This document shows positions 17,782-26,675 of a stretch of 35,351 nucleotides of DNA, piece after piece. Both the position numbers and the translations under genes were made by a program. Origin of the DNA: Oscillospiraceae bacterium (GTDB lineage Bacteria > Bacillota > Clostridia > Oscillospirales > Ruminococcaceae); NCBI GenBank assembly GCA_017399625.1, contig JAFQBT010000031.1:1-35351 (forward strand), given 5' to 3'. How positions within the stretch are numbered: position 1 is the first letter of the stretch; the number at the start of each line of letters is the position of its first letter. The notes under the pieces were generated by a model. It saw nothing but the letters and a program-made list of their open reading frames with translations, was not told the DNA's origin and did no database searches.

Positions 17782-18939
17782 ATGTATATTATCAATACTT
17801 ATAATAAAATCGGCCAGGCAGGCCTTGATATGTATAACAAGGATAAATATGTCATCACCGACGTTCTTGATCAGCCGGACGCAATTATGGTCCATTCCGC
17901 TCCGCTCCATGATGTTGACATGGGCAAAAACCTCAAGGCGATTGTCAGGGTCGGCGCCGGAGTCAACACAATTCCCGTTGACCGCCTTACCGAAGAGGGC
18001 GTTGTTGTTTTTAACACTCCCGGCGGAAACGCAAACGCTGTTAAAGAACTCACCATCGCCGCGATCGTAATGATTTCCAGAAACGTCGAAGCCGCTTCTG
18101 CATGGGTAAAAGGTCTTAACACCACCGAACCCGGAAAAGAAGTTGAAAAAGGAAAAGAAGCCTTCCGCGGACCGGAAATCATGGGCAAAAAAATCGGTAT
18201 AATCGGCGTAGGTTCCATCGGTTCCAGAATGGCAAAAGCCTGCAGCGACCTTGGAATGGACGTTATAGGTTATGACCCCTACCTCCTTCCCGCAAGGAAG
18301 AAGGAACTTCGGGCATATCTCAATTTCACCAACGACGTTGATGAAATTTACAAAACCTGCGATTATATCACAATCCACGTTCCGCTCACCGACGACACAA
18401 GGAATTATATCAATAAAGCCCAGTTCGAAATGATGAAACCCGGCGTTTATCTCATCAACTACGCAAGAGGCCCGGTCATCAACAACGAAGCGGTTGTTGA
18501 AGCACTCAAAAGCGGCAAAGTAAAGGCTTACGCCACCGACTTCCCCACCGCTGAACAGCTTGAACTTCCGAACGTTCTTGCAACTCCCCATCTTGGAGCG
18601 GGCACTCCCGAAGCTGACGAAAACTGCGCAAAAATGGCGGCAAAACAGATTATGGATTACCTTGAAAACGGCAATATCGTAAACTCCGTCAACCTTCCTG
18701 CTGTTTCCTTCCCCAGAGCCGCCGGAGCAAGAATCACCCTTATCAACCACAACAAACCCGGCATGCTCGGAACCATCACCGAAAAAGTTGCCGCGGCGGG
18801 ATTGAACATCGAAAACCTTGTCAACAAATCCCGTGGCGACGTTGCTTACACAATTCTTGACTTTGATGAGGATGTTCCGGAGGAACTTCCCGCAAAACTT
18901 GCGGAAATCGATGGTGTTCTCCGTGTTCGCGTTCTTTGA
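17782..18939 (+). CDS. serA: D-3-phosphoglycerate dehydrogenase (short form with ACT domain)
   Basis: Oxidises 3-phosphoglycerate with NAD+ to 3-phosphohydroxypyruvate, the first step of serine synthesis. The 385-aa protein has the split substrate domain and a Rossmann NAD domain with GVGSIG (142-147). The catalytic triad is readable as R229 (YARGP), E258 (FPTAE) and H270 (ATPHLGAG); the R-to-E spacing equals that of E. coli SerA, while E-to-H is shorter, as in clostridial forms. A C-terminal ACT domain (about 315-385, ITLINHNKPGMLGTITEKVA) suggests feedback control by an amino acid, probably serine. A terminator follows, and the DUF1015 gene starts just beyond it. Confidence 0.95.
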   Translation: MYIINTYNKIGQAGLDMYNKDKYVITDVLDQPDAIMVHSAPLHDVDMGKNLKAIVRVGAGVNTIPVDRLTEEGVVVFNTPGGNANAVKELTIAAIVMISRNVEAASAWVKGLNTTEPGKEVEKGKEAFRGPEIMGKKIGIIGVGSIGSRMAKACSDLGMDVIGYDPYLLPARKKELRAYLNFTNDVDEIYKTCDYITIHVPLTDDTRNYINKAQFEMMKPGVYLINYARGPVINNEAVVEALKSGKVKAYATDFPTAEQLELPNVLATPHLGAGTPEADENCAKMAAKQIMDYLENGNIVNSVNLPAVSFPRAAGARITLINHNKPGMLGTITEKVAAAGLNIENLVNKSRGDVAYTILDFDEDVPEELPAKLAEIDGVLRVRVL

Positions 18940-18952
18940 TAATTAAAACTTT

Positions 18953-18978
18953 GGCGGAACTTCTGTTCCGCCTTTTTC
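18953..18978 (+). terminator. Terminator after serA
   Basis: GGCGGAAC-TTCT-GTTCCGCC followed by TTTTTC. The ribosome binding site of the next gene begins a few bases later, so it may act as a partial terminator that lowers DUF1015 expression relative to serC-serA. Confidence 0.88.
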
Positions 18979-18996
18979 TTTCAGGAGGTTTATTTT

Positions 18997-20169
18997 ATGG
19001 ACTATCTGGAAAAATTTGAAAAGCTCGGCGTTAAAATCCCGAATATTCTTTTGCCGAAATCCGGAACAGATTTTTCAAAATACGCCGTTCTTGCCTGCGA
19101 CCAATATGCCGCACAACCGGATTATTGGGAGCGGGTACGCACCTATGTAGGTGAATCCGCATCCACCCTCCACATGACCCTTCCGGAGGCATGGCTTCTT
19201 TCCGGCGATAATGATTATAAAAAGCGCGCCGCCGCCATGGAAAAATATCTTTCCGACGGAACTCTTGAGGAAATCGGCGACGGATTCATCTTCACCGAAA
19301 GAGATACCCCGGACGGCAGAAGATACGGCCTTGTTGCAGCTTTTGACCTTGAGCAGTATGATTATAATCCCGGTTCGGATAAACTTATAAAAGTAACCGA
19401 AATGACCGATATCAAAAGGGTCGCGCCAAGGGTTGAAATCCGTAAGCAGGCGGCTTTGGAACTTCCTCACGTGCTCATGCTCGTTGTGGATAAGCAGGAT
19501 AAACTCATGAGCACGCTCAAAAACGAGTGTGCGGGAATGCCGAAAATCTATGATTTTGACCTTATGGAAGGCGGCGGACATATCACCGGAACAAAAATTG
19601 AAACCGAGGAAATGTTCCGGAAAATCGCTGACATTCTTTATGAAATTTTTGAGGAAAACGGCGGAACCTTTTCCTTTGCAATGGGCGACGGAAACCATTC
19701 CTTTGCAACGGCAAAATGCTTTTGGGAGGAACTGAAGAAAAATCTTTCGCCCGAAGAACAGAAAAATCATCCCGCAAGATTCTGTCTTGCGGAAATAATC
19801 AATCTCTATGATCCGGCAATGCCTTATGAATGTATGAACCGCCTTCTTTCCGGCGTTTCCGACCCGGAAAAGGCTCTTTCCGAAATGGAGCTTGAACTTT
19901 CCGCGCTTCCCTCCCTGCAGGAATTACAGCCCATTCTGGACCGCTGGCTGGCAGGACATCCGGAGGCATCCATCGAATACGTTCATGATGCGGACACCTG
20001 CGAAGAACTCGGAAAAAATCCCGGCTGCATCGCGTTCTGCTACCGTGAATTTGACCGGGACAGCGTTTTTGAAATGATAAAGAACAATTCCGTTTTTGTC
20101 CGGAAGAGTTTTGCAATGGGTCATCCTTATGAAAAAAGGTATTACCTCGAGGGAAGAAAGATAAGATAA
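18997..20169 (+). CDS. DUF1015-family protein linked to serine genes
   Basis: A 390-aa cytoplasmic protein of the DUF1015 family; function not established to my knowledge. Conserved pieces visible: ACDQYAAQPDYWERV near the N-terminus, RYGLVAAFDLEQYDYNPGS, RVEIRKQAALELPHVLMLV, and the hallmark FAMGDGNHSFATAKCFWEE. The GDGNHS segment is the most likely active or binding site. It starts at 18997 after CAGGAGG and lies 57 bp behind serA with only a terminator between. No serB phosphatase is visible here, so a role in the last step or in control of serine synthesis is a reasonable guess from position, not shown by sequence. Confidence 0.9.
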   Translation: MDYLEKFEKLGVKIPNILLPKSGTDFSKYAVLACDQYAAQPDYWERVRTYVGESASTLHMTLPEAWLLSGDNDYKKRAAAMEKYLSDGTLEEIGDGFIFTERDTPDGRRYGLVAAFDLEQYDYNPGSDKLIKVTEMTDIKRVAPRVEIRKQAALELPHVLMLVVDKQDKLMSTLKNECAGMPKIYDFDLMEGGGHITGTKIETEEMFRKIADILYEIFEENGGTFSFAMGDGNHSFATAKCFWEELKKNLSPEEQKNHPARFCLAEIINLYDPAMPYECMNRLLSGVSDPEKALSEMELELSALPSLQELQPILDRWLAGHPEASIEYVHDADTCEELGKNPGCIAFCYREFDRDSVFEMIKNNSVFVRKSFAMGHPYEKRYYLEGRKIR

Positions 20170-20171
20170 AA

Positions 20172-20208
20172 GCAAAAAATCCGCGTTTTATGAAACGCGG
20201 ATTTTTTA
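20172..20208 (+). terminator. Terminator after the DUF1015 gene
   Basis: AAAAAATCCGCGTTT-TATG-AAACGCGGATTTTTT, a perfect stem with T6. Confidence 0.9.
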
Positions 20209-20300
20209 TTCCAATTGTGAATAGTAAAACTTTACCGCTGGATTTTCTCCTCCCTCCGGGCATATAATCGAATCATAGAGAAAAGAGGAGGATTTTTAAA

Positions 20301-20543
20301 ATGTACACAGATGTTTTAAAATCGGCAAACAGCATAATCGGAAACCGCATTACGGAATATCGGATCGATAAAAATGAAAACGGATTTTTCATCGAATCCG
20401 CAATCCCCGGAAGCAGTTTTTTCTGCAGGGTTTTCCTCGGAAACTGCGGCGAGGAAAAAGCGAAAAAAACCGCGGCTTTTCTTGCGGAAAAGGCGGTTCA
20501 TCCGGTACATACTGAAGATATAATCTGCGATATGATTTTTTGA
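20301..20543 (+). CDS. Small uncharacterised protein (DUF6514-like)
   Basis: An 80-aa protein starting at 20301 after GAGGAGG. Short strands (ITEYRIDKNENGFFIESA, FFCRVFLGNC) lead into a helix and the ending AFLAEKAVHPVHTEDIICDMI. This 'helix-AxPVhxxDIIxDxI' ending resembles DUF6514-type small proteins of Clostridia, from memory and with low certainty. A TATAAT at 20263-20268 lies 33 bp upstream without a clear -35. No conserved catalytic residues are evident; function unknown. Confidence 0.65.
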   Translation: MYTDVLKSANSIIGNRITEYRIDKNENGFFIESAIPGSSFFCRVFLGNCGEEKAKKTAAFLAEKAVHPVHTEDIICDMIF

Positions 20544-20636
20544 TGTGAACAAAAATCGCTCCGAATCATAAAATGTATTGAGCGCGCCTCCTTTTATAGC
20601 AAGAGGCAGCTTTATCACTATGACAGGAGGATTATT

Positions 20637-21431
20637 ATGGCAGAGCAAAAGACAAACGGCAATGCCTTTAAGGAGGCAGTCTGCATCGACGCCGGAAGGA
20701 TCTATGATTCATGCTCGGACAAAGATTGCTTGGAGGATCTTCAGGTTTATTTTACCGAAACCGAACAGGCAAAAATTGACCGGGCGCTTTCCGTAAAAGC
20801 AAAAAGCGTCGAAGTACTTAACGTGTTCCTCGAAGTGGAGCCAATCCCCTTCAACCGCGGATTTTATTCGGTTGATATGACTTTTTATTTCCTCGTGAAC
20901 CTTGCGGCATATTATACGCCGGTTTCAACGGCGGATACGGTCTGCGGGCTTGCTTTCTTTTCCAAAAAGGTGATTCTTTACGGAAGCGAAGGCAACGTAA
21001 AGGTTTTCAGTTCCGAAATGCCCTTCGGAGGCGGAAATCTTGCTTCCGACAGCCCGAGAGCGGTTGTCCAGACCGTTACACCCATCGTTCTTTCGAGCCG
21101 GATCGCGGAATGCTGCGAATGTGAAAACTGCGGATGCGAACTCAATTTCCCGGAATGCGTTTCCGGATGCTTCGGCGGCAACTTTGTTGTTCCGGAATGC
21201 GGAAGAAAAGTTCTTCTCACCCTCGGGCTTTTCACTATCGTTCAGCTTGAACGCAGGGTGCAGATGCTTATTCCCGCTTATGATTTCTGCGTTCCCGGAA
21301 AAGAATGCGTCACAACAACCGACGACCCCTGCGAGGTTTTCAAACACATCAAATTCCCCACCAATGAATTTTTCCCGCCTCGGCTTGAACAAACCGATGA
21401 TATCGGAATCTGCTCCTGCGGATGCGGCTGA
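20637..21431 (+). CDS. Conserved clostridial cysteine-rich protein of unknown function
   Basis: A 264-aa protein with the start set by ACAGGAGG. It shows a strongly conserved-looking opening (EAVCIDAGRIYDSCSDKDCLEDLQVYFTE), then EVLNVFLEVEPIPFNRGFYSVDMTFYFLVN and KKVILYGSEGNVKVFSS, and a region with many cysteines (CCECENCGCEL...CVSGCFGG...CSCGCG). I recall similar proteins in many sporulating Clostridia but no assigned function. The cysteine-rich, all-beta look would fit a spore-coat or metal-binding structural protein; that is inference. There is no signal peptide and it stands alone, ending at a bidirectional terminator. Confidence 0.8.
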   Translation: MAEQKTNGNAFKEAVCIDAGRIYDSCSDKDCLEDLQVYFTETEQAKIDRALSVKAKSVEVLNVFLEVEPIPFNRGFYSVDMTFYFLVNLAAYYTPVSTADTVCGLAFFSKKVILYGSEGNVKVFSSEMPFGGGNLASDSPRAVVQTVTPIVLSSRIAECCECENCGCELNFPECVSGCFGGNFVVPECGRKVLLTLGLFTIVQLERRVQMLIPAYDFCVPGKECVTTTDDPCEVFKHIKFPTNEFFPPRLEQTDDIGICSCGCG

Positions 21432-21437
21432 TGCTCA

Positions 21438-21476
21438 ACAAAACCCGTGCTCAAATTCTGAGCACGGGTTTTGTTC
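21438..21476. terminator. Bidirectional terminator between convergent genes
   Basis: Perfect 16-bp stem ACAAAACCCGTGCTCA (21438-21453) / TGAGCACGGGTTTTGT (21459-21474), 5-nt loop. A-run on the left and T-run on the right allow use from both sides. Confidence 0.9.
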
Positions 21477-21479
21477 TGT

Positions 21480-22151
21480 TTACCATATATAAGGGATAAG
21501 GCGGAATTTTACCTTTTTCGCGTATTCTTCGTAACCGGCAAGGCCTTTTCGGAGCATATCGTCCTCCAGCCTTGTTCTGATAATTATGATTACCGCAACG
21601 GTCAGCGACAGAAGCAGAACTTCCGCCGAAGGAAAAATGCATCTTACAGCGACGCACCACATCAGAACAGCGGAATAGGTCGGATGGCGGACAACGGAAT
21701 ATGGTCCGCTCTCCACAACAAACTGGTTTCTGTCAGTCTGGATTCTTGCGGTGGATTCAAGAAATGTATTTTCAAGAATCGCCTTCAGCGTTATCCATGC
21801 TGAAAGCAGATAAATCACAATTCCGGCGATGAAATCGAATTCAATTTCCATTCCGAGTGGAAAAGTCATTCCCGCAATTAAATAAACAAAGAAAAACGCA
21901 CAGACCCAGAAAAGCGAAAGCAGGATTTTATCCCATTTCGGAGAATCGGTATTGACCTTTCCCCTTTCGGCAAGTGTTTCCGGATTTTTGCAGTAAATTA
22001 TAATTCCGGAAGCAATTGCAACAAGCATATAAATGCTGAAGAAAATCCCGGAACGCAGATCAAAACCGCCTGCTGTAATGAAGAACAAAGCCGCGCCGAT
22101 AGCTCTTTCCGCAATGAGCCTTAAAATATATACAACTGCGTTTTTGTTCAT
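21480..22151 (-). CDS. Isoprenylcysteine carboxyl methyltransferase-like membrane protein
   Basis: A 223-aa integral membrane protein of the ICMT/PEMT-like methyltransferase superfamily, with about five membrane helices. The C-terminal cofactor-binding signature is present: ESGPYSVVRHPTYSAVLMWC (the 'GPYxxVRHPxY' motif), followed by RLEDDMLRKGLAGYEEYAKKVKFRLIPYIW. The bacterial substrate is unknown; small thiols, lipids or cysteine-containing molecules are proposed for relatives. It lies 18 bp after cytidine deaminase and is probably co-transcribed with it, a link without an obvious functional reason. Confidence 0.88.
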   Translation of the reverse strand: MNKNAVVYILRLIAERAIGAALFFITAGGFDLRSGIFFSIYMLVAIASGIIIYCKNPETLAERGKVNTDSPKWDKILLSLFWVCAFFFVYLIAGMTFPLGMEIEFDFIAGIVIYLLSAWITLKAILENTFLESTARIQTDRNQFVVESGPYSVVRHPTYSAVLMWCVAVRCIFPSAEVLLLSLTVAVIIIIRTRLEDDMLRKGLAGYEEYAKKVKFRLIPYIW

Positions 22152-22169
22152 AAAACACCGGCTTTCGGC

Positions 22170-22583
22170 TTATTTATGAAGGTCAGCGTCCCTGAAAGTA
22201 TGGGGAAGAATATCGCTGAGAGTGTGCTCGCGGAATTCCTCCTCGCTTTTTCCGATGAGAACAACAAATTCATCCGGGCAGAATTCAGCCATTACCTGAC
22301 GGCATACGCCGCAGGGATAGCAGAAATCAACCGGAGGTTCTCCTGCCGGACCGCCCACAACGGCGATTGCGGCAAATTCTCTTTCGCCTTCGCTGACTGC
22401 TTTGAAAAATGCGGTGCGCTCCGCGCAGTTAGTGGGAGAATATGCGGCGTTTTCGATGTTGCAGCCGCGGTAAACTTTGCCCTCTTTGGTAAGAAGCGCG
22501 GCGCCGACAGCAAAATTGGAATAAGGAACGTATGCCATTTCTCTTGCGGCAAGCGCTTCCTTAACAAGTTCTTTATTATCCAT
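22170..22583 (-). CDS. cdd: Cytidine deaminase
   Basis: Deaminates cytidine and deoxycytidine to uridine and deoxyuridine in pyrimidine salvage. The 137-aa length fits the homotetrameric type. Zinc site: C53-A-E55 (TNCAERTAFF, Cys in place of the dimeric enzymes' His, with the catalytic Glu) and PCGVC (C91, C94). FAVGAAL and GCNIENAAYSPTNCAE are standard substrate-binding parts. GGAGGT precedes the ATG at 22583. First gene of a two-gene unit with the methyltransferase-like protein. Confidence 0.97.
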   Translation of the reverse strand: MDNKELVKEALAAREMAYVPYSNFAVGAALLTKEGKVYRGCNIENAAYSPTNCAERTAFFKAVSEGEREFAAIAVVGGPAGEPPVDFCYPCGVCRQVMAEFCPDEFVVLIGKSEEEFREHTLSDILPHTFRDADLHK

Positions 22584-22649
22584 AAAATTACCTCCGTTTT
22601 AAAAATATCTCTGAATGAATGATAACATAAATCAAAAGGTTTATCAACA

Positions 22650-22681
22650 AAAAAATCCCCGGAGAAATCCGGGGATTTTTA
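22650..22681 (-). terminator. Terminator of the RND exporter gene
   Basis: AAAAATCCCCGGA (22651-22663) / TCCGGGGATTTTT (22668-22680) with GAAA loop, directly after the stop codon on the minus strand. Confidence 0.92.
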
Positions 22682-25600
22682 TCAGAGATCCGAAATCTCA
22701 AGGTCCTCTTTGCTGATGATTCTCATTTCCTTTCTGGAAAGAAGCTCATACATAACCGGGATTACAACAAGAGTCATAATTGTTGCATAGAGCAGACCGC
22801 CGATGCAGCAGACCGCAACCGGCTGGATAAGGCTTGAACCGAATCCGATTCCCAAGGCAATAGGAACAAGAGCAAGAATGGTTGTGAGAGCGGTCATAAA
22901 AATCGGACGGAGCCTTGTTTTTGCGCCTTCGATTACCGCTTCTCTTCTTTCTTTTCCATCTTCACGGAGCTGGTTTATATAGTCAACAAGAACGATACCG
23001 TTGTTTACTATTATACCAACAAGCATTACAAGACCTATCATTGCAACAACGCTTATTTCAAGTCCCCAGAGCATAAGCGCAAGGAATGCGCCGGTAAATG
23101 CAAGCGGAATTGTGAACATAACTATGAACGGAGAACGGAGGGACTGGAACTGGGCAACCATGATGAGATAAACGAGCACAACGCCGATGAGAAGCATCTT
23201 TACAAGTTCCCATATCGCTTCCATGATGGTTTCGTTTTCGCCGGAAAATTCATAGACAATTCCGTCCGGTGCTTCATAATCCGCAAGGGCTTTCTGAACA
23301 GCGGAGGAAACGATTGTTACGTTTTCTCCTTCTGCAATTCCGGCGGAAACGGAAAGGTATCTCCGCTGTCCGCTTCGGCTTATGGAAGAAAGGGTTCTGC
23401 CGTCGAGGATTTCAGCGATATCTTTGAGCTTAACTTCCTCGGTGGTTCCGTCCTGTTTCTGGACTTCAAAGACGTAATTTTCAAGATCCTTGCGTGTAAA
23501 GTCCTCCGCCTTTTCAGAGATAACTATGATATCATAGTCGCCGTTTTCGGTTTCAACGGTGGCCGCGGTGGCGCTTTTTGTGATCTTAGTTGCGATTTCC
23601 TGGAAAATCTGTGCAACGGTAAGACCTTTTTTCATCGCCGCTTCCTTATCAACGCTTATGTTGATGGTGGGTTCGGTTTTTTCCTCGCCTGCGGAAACAT
23701 AGGAAATTCCGTTAACCTCGCCGATGATTTCAGAAATTTCGCCGGCGGCAAGGGTTATATCTTCAAGATCCTCGCCGTAAACGTTGATGGTAACGCCGCT
23801 TCCGGTGAGCATGCTGGTCATATCCATCATTCCGCCGGAAACGGTTATTTCCGCTTTTTCGGAATAGCTTTCGGCAATTCCGGCGATTTTTTCGGTTATT
23901 TCATCCGCATTCTTCTCCCCTTCTTCATTGAGGAGGACGTATGCGGTGGCGGAGGTTACGTCCGCATTTCCGCCCATGGACATTCCGACCATGCTGGAAA
24001 TTCCTCCGGAAAGCATTGTGCCGACGGTTTCAACGCCCTCAACTTCGAGCACTTCCTTTTCAAAATCCATGCATACCGCGGAGGTATCGTCGAGGACGGA
24101 ACCTTCCGGAAGGCTTATATTAACAGTAAGCTGGTTGGATTCAAAACCGGGCATAAAGATGAATCCGCGGCTTACACAGGCAAATGCGCTTGTTCCAAGA
24201 AGAATTACCGCAAGAGCGAGAACGAGAACTTTATGGTTGAGGGAAAACTCAACAACTTTTGTGTATCCGTTCATGGTTTTGCTTTCTTTTCCGGAGGATT
24301 CCTTAATGTTTCTGAGCACCGCCGGGGACATTGCCGGAATAAGGGTCAGCGCGATAACAAGGCTTGCAAGAAGCGAATATGCAATGGTGAGCGCCATATC
24401 CTGGAAAAGCTGTCTTGTAAGTCCCTCGACGAAAACGATCGGAAGGAAAACGCAGACGGTTGTAAGGGTCGAGGAAGTGATTGCTCCCGCAACCTGGGAT
24501 GCGCCGGAAACCGCCGCTTTTACCGGAGAAAGACCGAGACTCCGCAGGCGGTAAATGTTTTCGATTACAACGATGGAGTTGTCAACAAGCATACCTATAC
24601 CTGCCGCAAGACCGGCAAGGGAAATAATATTCATGGTAACGCCGGAAAAATACATGAGCACAATTGCGAAAACAACGCTTATGGGAATGCTCAGGGCAAC
24701 CATAAAGGTTGGTTTTATATCCCGGAGGAAGATTATAAGAATTATAATCGCAAGAATTGCGCCGATTACCATATTTTCCATAACGGAACTGATGATTATG
24801 TCGATGTAATCGCCCTGGTCCATAAGGGTCGAAAATTCAAGTCCGTCGTATTTTTTCTCAAGTTCGCCGAGCTTTTCGATAATCGCTTCGGAAACTTCAG
24901 CGGTGGCATAGTTGGACTGCTTTGCAAAGGAAAGAACAACGCCCCTTGCGCCGTTTACGCTTGCAAAACTTTCGTCGGAGTTATCGGTATAAACAATATC
25001 CGCAACGTCAGAAAGGGTCACAGCGCTGATTCCTTCGATTCCCATATCAAAAAGTACCATTTCGCCTATGTTTTCAACGGAATCATATTTATCGCCGACA
25101 CGGACGAGCACGGATTTTTCGCCGTCAAGAACGTATCCGGCGGGCATTTCAAAATGCTGGGCATAGAAAATCGTTGCAACGAGTTCGAGATTTATCATTA
25201 TGCCCACGTCTGCGGCTTTGATTGCTTCATCGAGTGCGGCATCAATCTGTTCTTTTCCTGCCTCAAGTTCCTCTTCCGCAGTTTTAAGCTGTGCAGAGGA
25301 TGCGTTGAGCTGGGAAAGTCCGGATGTAATTGCGTTTTCCGCTTCTGCAAACTGTTTTGCGGCTTCCGCTTCACCTGCCGCAAGGGCGGCTTTTCCCTGG
25401 TTCAGGAGCTTCTGCGCTTCGTCAAGCTGGAGATATCCGTTTTCGATTTCCGCCGCATATTCATCGATCATTTTTATGCCTTCTTCGATATCGCTTATAG
25501 CCTGATCGAGGGTTTCAAGGCTGTATCCCTGTTCCCGAAGGGTTGCATCGGTGCTTTCAAGGAAAGCATCGATTTCCGCGATTCCGCATTCGATGGTCGC

Positions 25601-26674
25601 CATTCCTGCCTGGAGAAGGCTGAGGGAGGTATATTCCCCTCCGGTCATTTCGGAAATAATTTTATCGATATCCTCGGTATCTATTTCGCCGGAAAGTACG
25701 TAATTTTCAACCGCTTCGAGGGAGGCAAGGGCGCTTTCGAGAACGAGTTTGCTCTGGTTAAGGGTTGCAACGGTGGTTTTGAGGAGGAGCATCTGCTCAT
25801 AGGCTTCATAAAGCGCTTCCTTCTGATTGAGGAGTTCCTCCTTTGCCGCATCAAGTTCCTTTCTTGCGTTGTTCAGCTCTCTCTGTGCGGCGGAAAGCTG
25901 CGCTGCAGCTTCATCAAGCTGTTCTTCCGCTTCTGCCTTTGCCTTTTCAAGTTCGCCTCTTCCTTTTTCAAGTTCAAGGGTTCCCGCGGCAATGGCTTCT
26001 TTTCCTTCCGCAAGCTGTTCTTCCGCCTTTTCAATTTCGCCGTAGGCTTCGTCAAACTGGCGGATTATTTCATTTTCAATTCTTTTGTTGAGTTTTCCGA
26101 GCTTTTCTTCAGAAATTCTTACTTCAACGCTTTTTTCAATGGTTCCGCTGGCGGAAACGGATGCAACGCCTTCGATACCCTCCAATTGAGTTAAAAGGGT
26201 TTCGTTCACAAATTCGGTGAGTTCATGCTCTTCATAATCCTCCATGCTTACCGCAACAACTGCTGTTGCAAGCATATTCGGGTTTATTTTGAGGATTATC
26301 GGCGTTCCGACCATTTCGTCCCAGCCGGATTCAAGCTGGTTTATGGCGTTTGAAATATCGATGGAAACGGTTGCAAGGTCCGTTCCGTCGGTAAATTCGA
26401 GCATTACCATGGAATAGTTTTCCGCGGAGGTTGAGGAAATGCTGTTGATGTTATCAAGCCTTGCCATGCTCTGCTCGATGGGTCTTGTTACGGTGTTTTC
26501 AACCTCTTCCGGGGAAGCGCCCGCATAGGTTGTGGTGATGATTACATAAGGAAAATCTATGTTCGGAAAAAGGTCCGGGGTCAGCTTCAGGAACGAAACA
26601 ACGCCGAGAACGAGGATTGCTATAACTCCGACAAAAACGGTATATGGCTTTTTAACACTGAATTTTGAAAACAT
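22682..26674 (-). CDS. RND-family (HAE1/AcrB-like) exporter with a large coiled-coil insertion
   Basis: A 1330-aa inner-membrane transporter driven by proton flow, longer than the ~1,040 aa of AcrB. The N-terminal helix (VFVGVIAILVLGVVSFLKLTPDLFPNIDFP) and porter domain with ETVTRPIEQSMARLDNI-like motifs match the HAE1 family, as do AAGIGMLVDNSIVVIENIYR with the central Asp and VMLVGIIVNNGIVLVDYINQLR. From about residue 190 to 490 the porter domain is interrupted by a highly charged Ala/Glu/Lys/Leu heptad-rich segment (many ELEKGRGELEKAKAEAEEQL-like turns), a long coiled-coil hairpin. No membrane-fusion or outer-membrane partner lies next to it, so the insert may serve in their place in a Gram-positive wall. 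It follows its TetR regulator by one base and shares its promoter. Confidence 0.93.
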   Translation of the reverse strand: MFSKFSVKKPYTVFVGVIAILVLGVVSFLKLTPDLFPNIDFPYVIITTTYAGASPEEVENTVTRPIEQSMARLDNINSISSTSAENYSMVMLEFTDGTDLATVSIDISNAINQLESGWDEMVGTPIILKINPNMLATAVVAVSMEDYEEHELTEFVNETLLTQLEGIEGVASVSASGTIEKSVEVRISEEKLGKLNKRIENEIIRQFDEAYGEIEKAEEQLAEGKEAIAAGTLELEKGRGELEKAKAEAEEQLDEAAAQLSAAQRELNNARKELDAAKEELLNQKEALYEAYEQMLLLKTTVATLNQSKLVLESALASLEAVENYVLSGEIDTEDIDKIISEMTGGEYTSLSLLQAGMATIECGIAEIDAFLESTDATLREQGYSLETLDQAISDIEEGIKMIDEYAAEIENGYLQLDEAQKLLNQGKAALAAGEAEAAKQFAEAENAITSGLSQLNASSAQLKTAEEELEAGKEQIDAALDEAIKAADVGIMINLELVATIFYAQHFEMPAGYVLDGEKSVLVRVGDKYDSVENIGEMVLFDMGIEGISAVTLSDVADIVYTDNSDESFASVNGARGVVLSFAKQSNYATAEVSEAIIEKLGELEKKYDGLEFSTLMDQGDYIDIIISSVMENMVIGAILAIIILIIFLRDIKPTFMVALSIPISVVFAIVLMYFSGVTMNIISLAGLAAGIGMLVDNSIVVIENIYRLRSLGLSPVKAAVSGASQVAGAITSSTLTTVCVFLPIVFVEGLTRQLFQDMALTIAYSLLASLVIALTLIPAMSPAVLRNIKESSGKESKTMNGYTKVVEFSLNHKVLVLALAVILLGTSAFACVSRGFIFMPGFESNQLTVNISLPEGSVLDDTSAVCMDFEKEVLEVEGVETVGTMLSGGISSMVGMSMGGNADVTSATAYVLLNEEGEKNADEITEKIAGIAESYSEKAEITVSGGMMDMTSMLTGSGVTINVYGEDLEDITLAAGEISEIIGEVNGISYVSAGEEKTEPTINISVDKEAAMKKGLTVAQIFQEIATKITKSATAATVETENGDYDIIVISEKAEDFTRKDLENYVFEVQKQDGTTEEVKLKDIAEILDGRTLSSISRSGQRRYLSVSAGIAEGENVTIVSSAVQKALADYEAPDGIVYEFSGENETIMEAIWELVKMLLIGVVLVYLIMVAQFQSLRSPFIVMFTIPLAFTGAFLALMLWGLEISVVAMIGLVMLVGIIVNNGIVLVDYINQLREDGKERREAVIEGAKTRLRPIFMTALTTILALVPIALGIGFGSSLIQPVAVCCIGGLLYATIMTLVVIPVMYELLSRKEMRIISKEDLEISDL

Positions 26675-26675
26675 T

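Noticed and set aside
24233-26194. 653-aa open frame on the plus strand opposite the RND exporter
   Set aside because: Antisense to the heptad-rich coiled-coil region, whose biased codons leave the opposite strand open; the product is an unnatural Phe/Cys/Gly-rich string.
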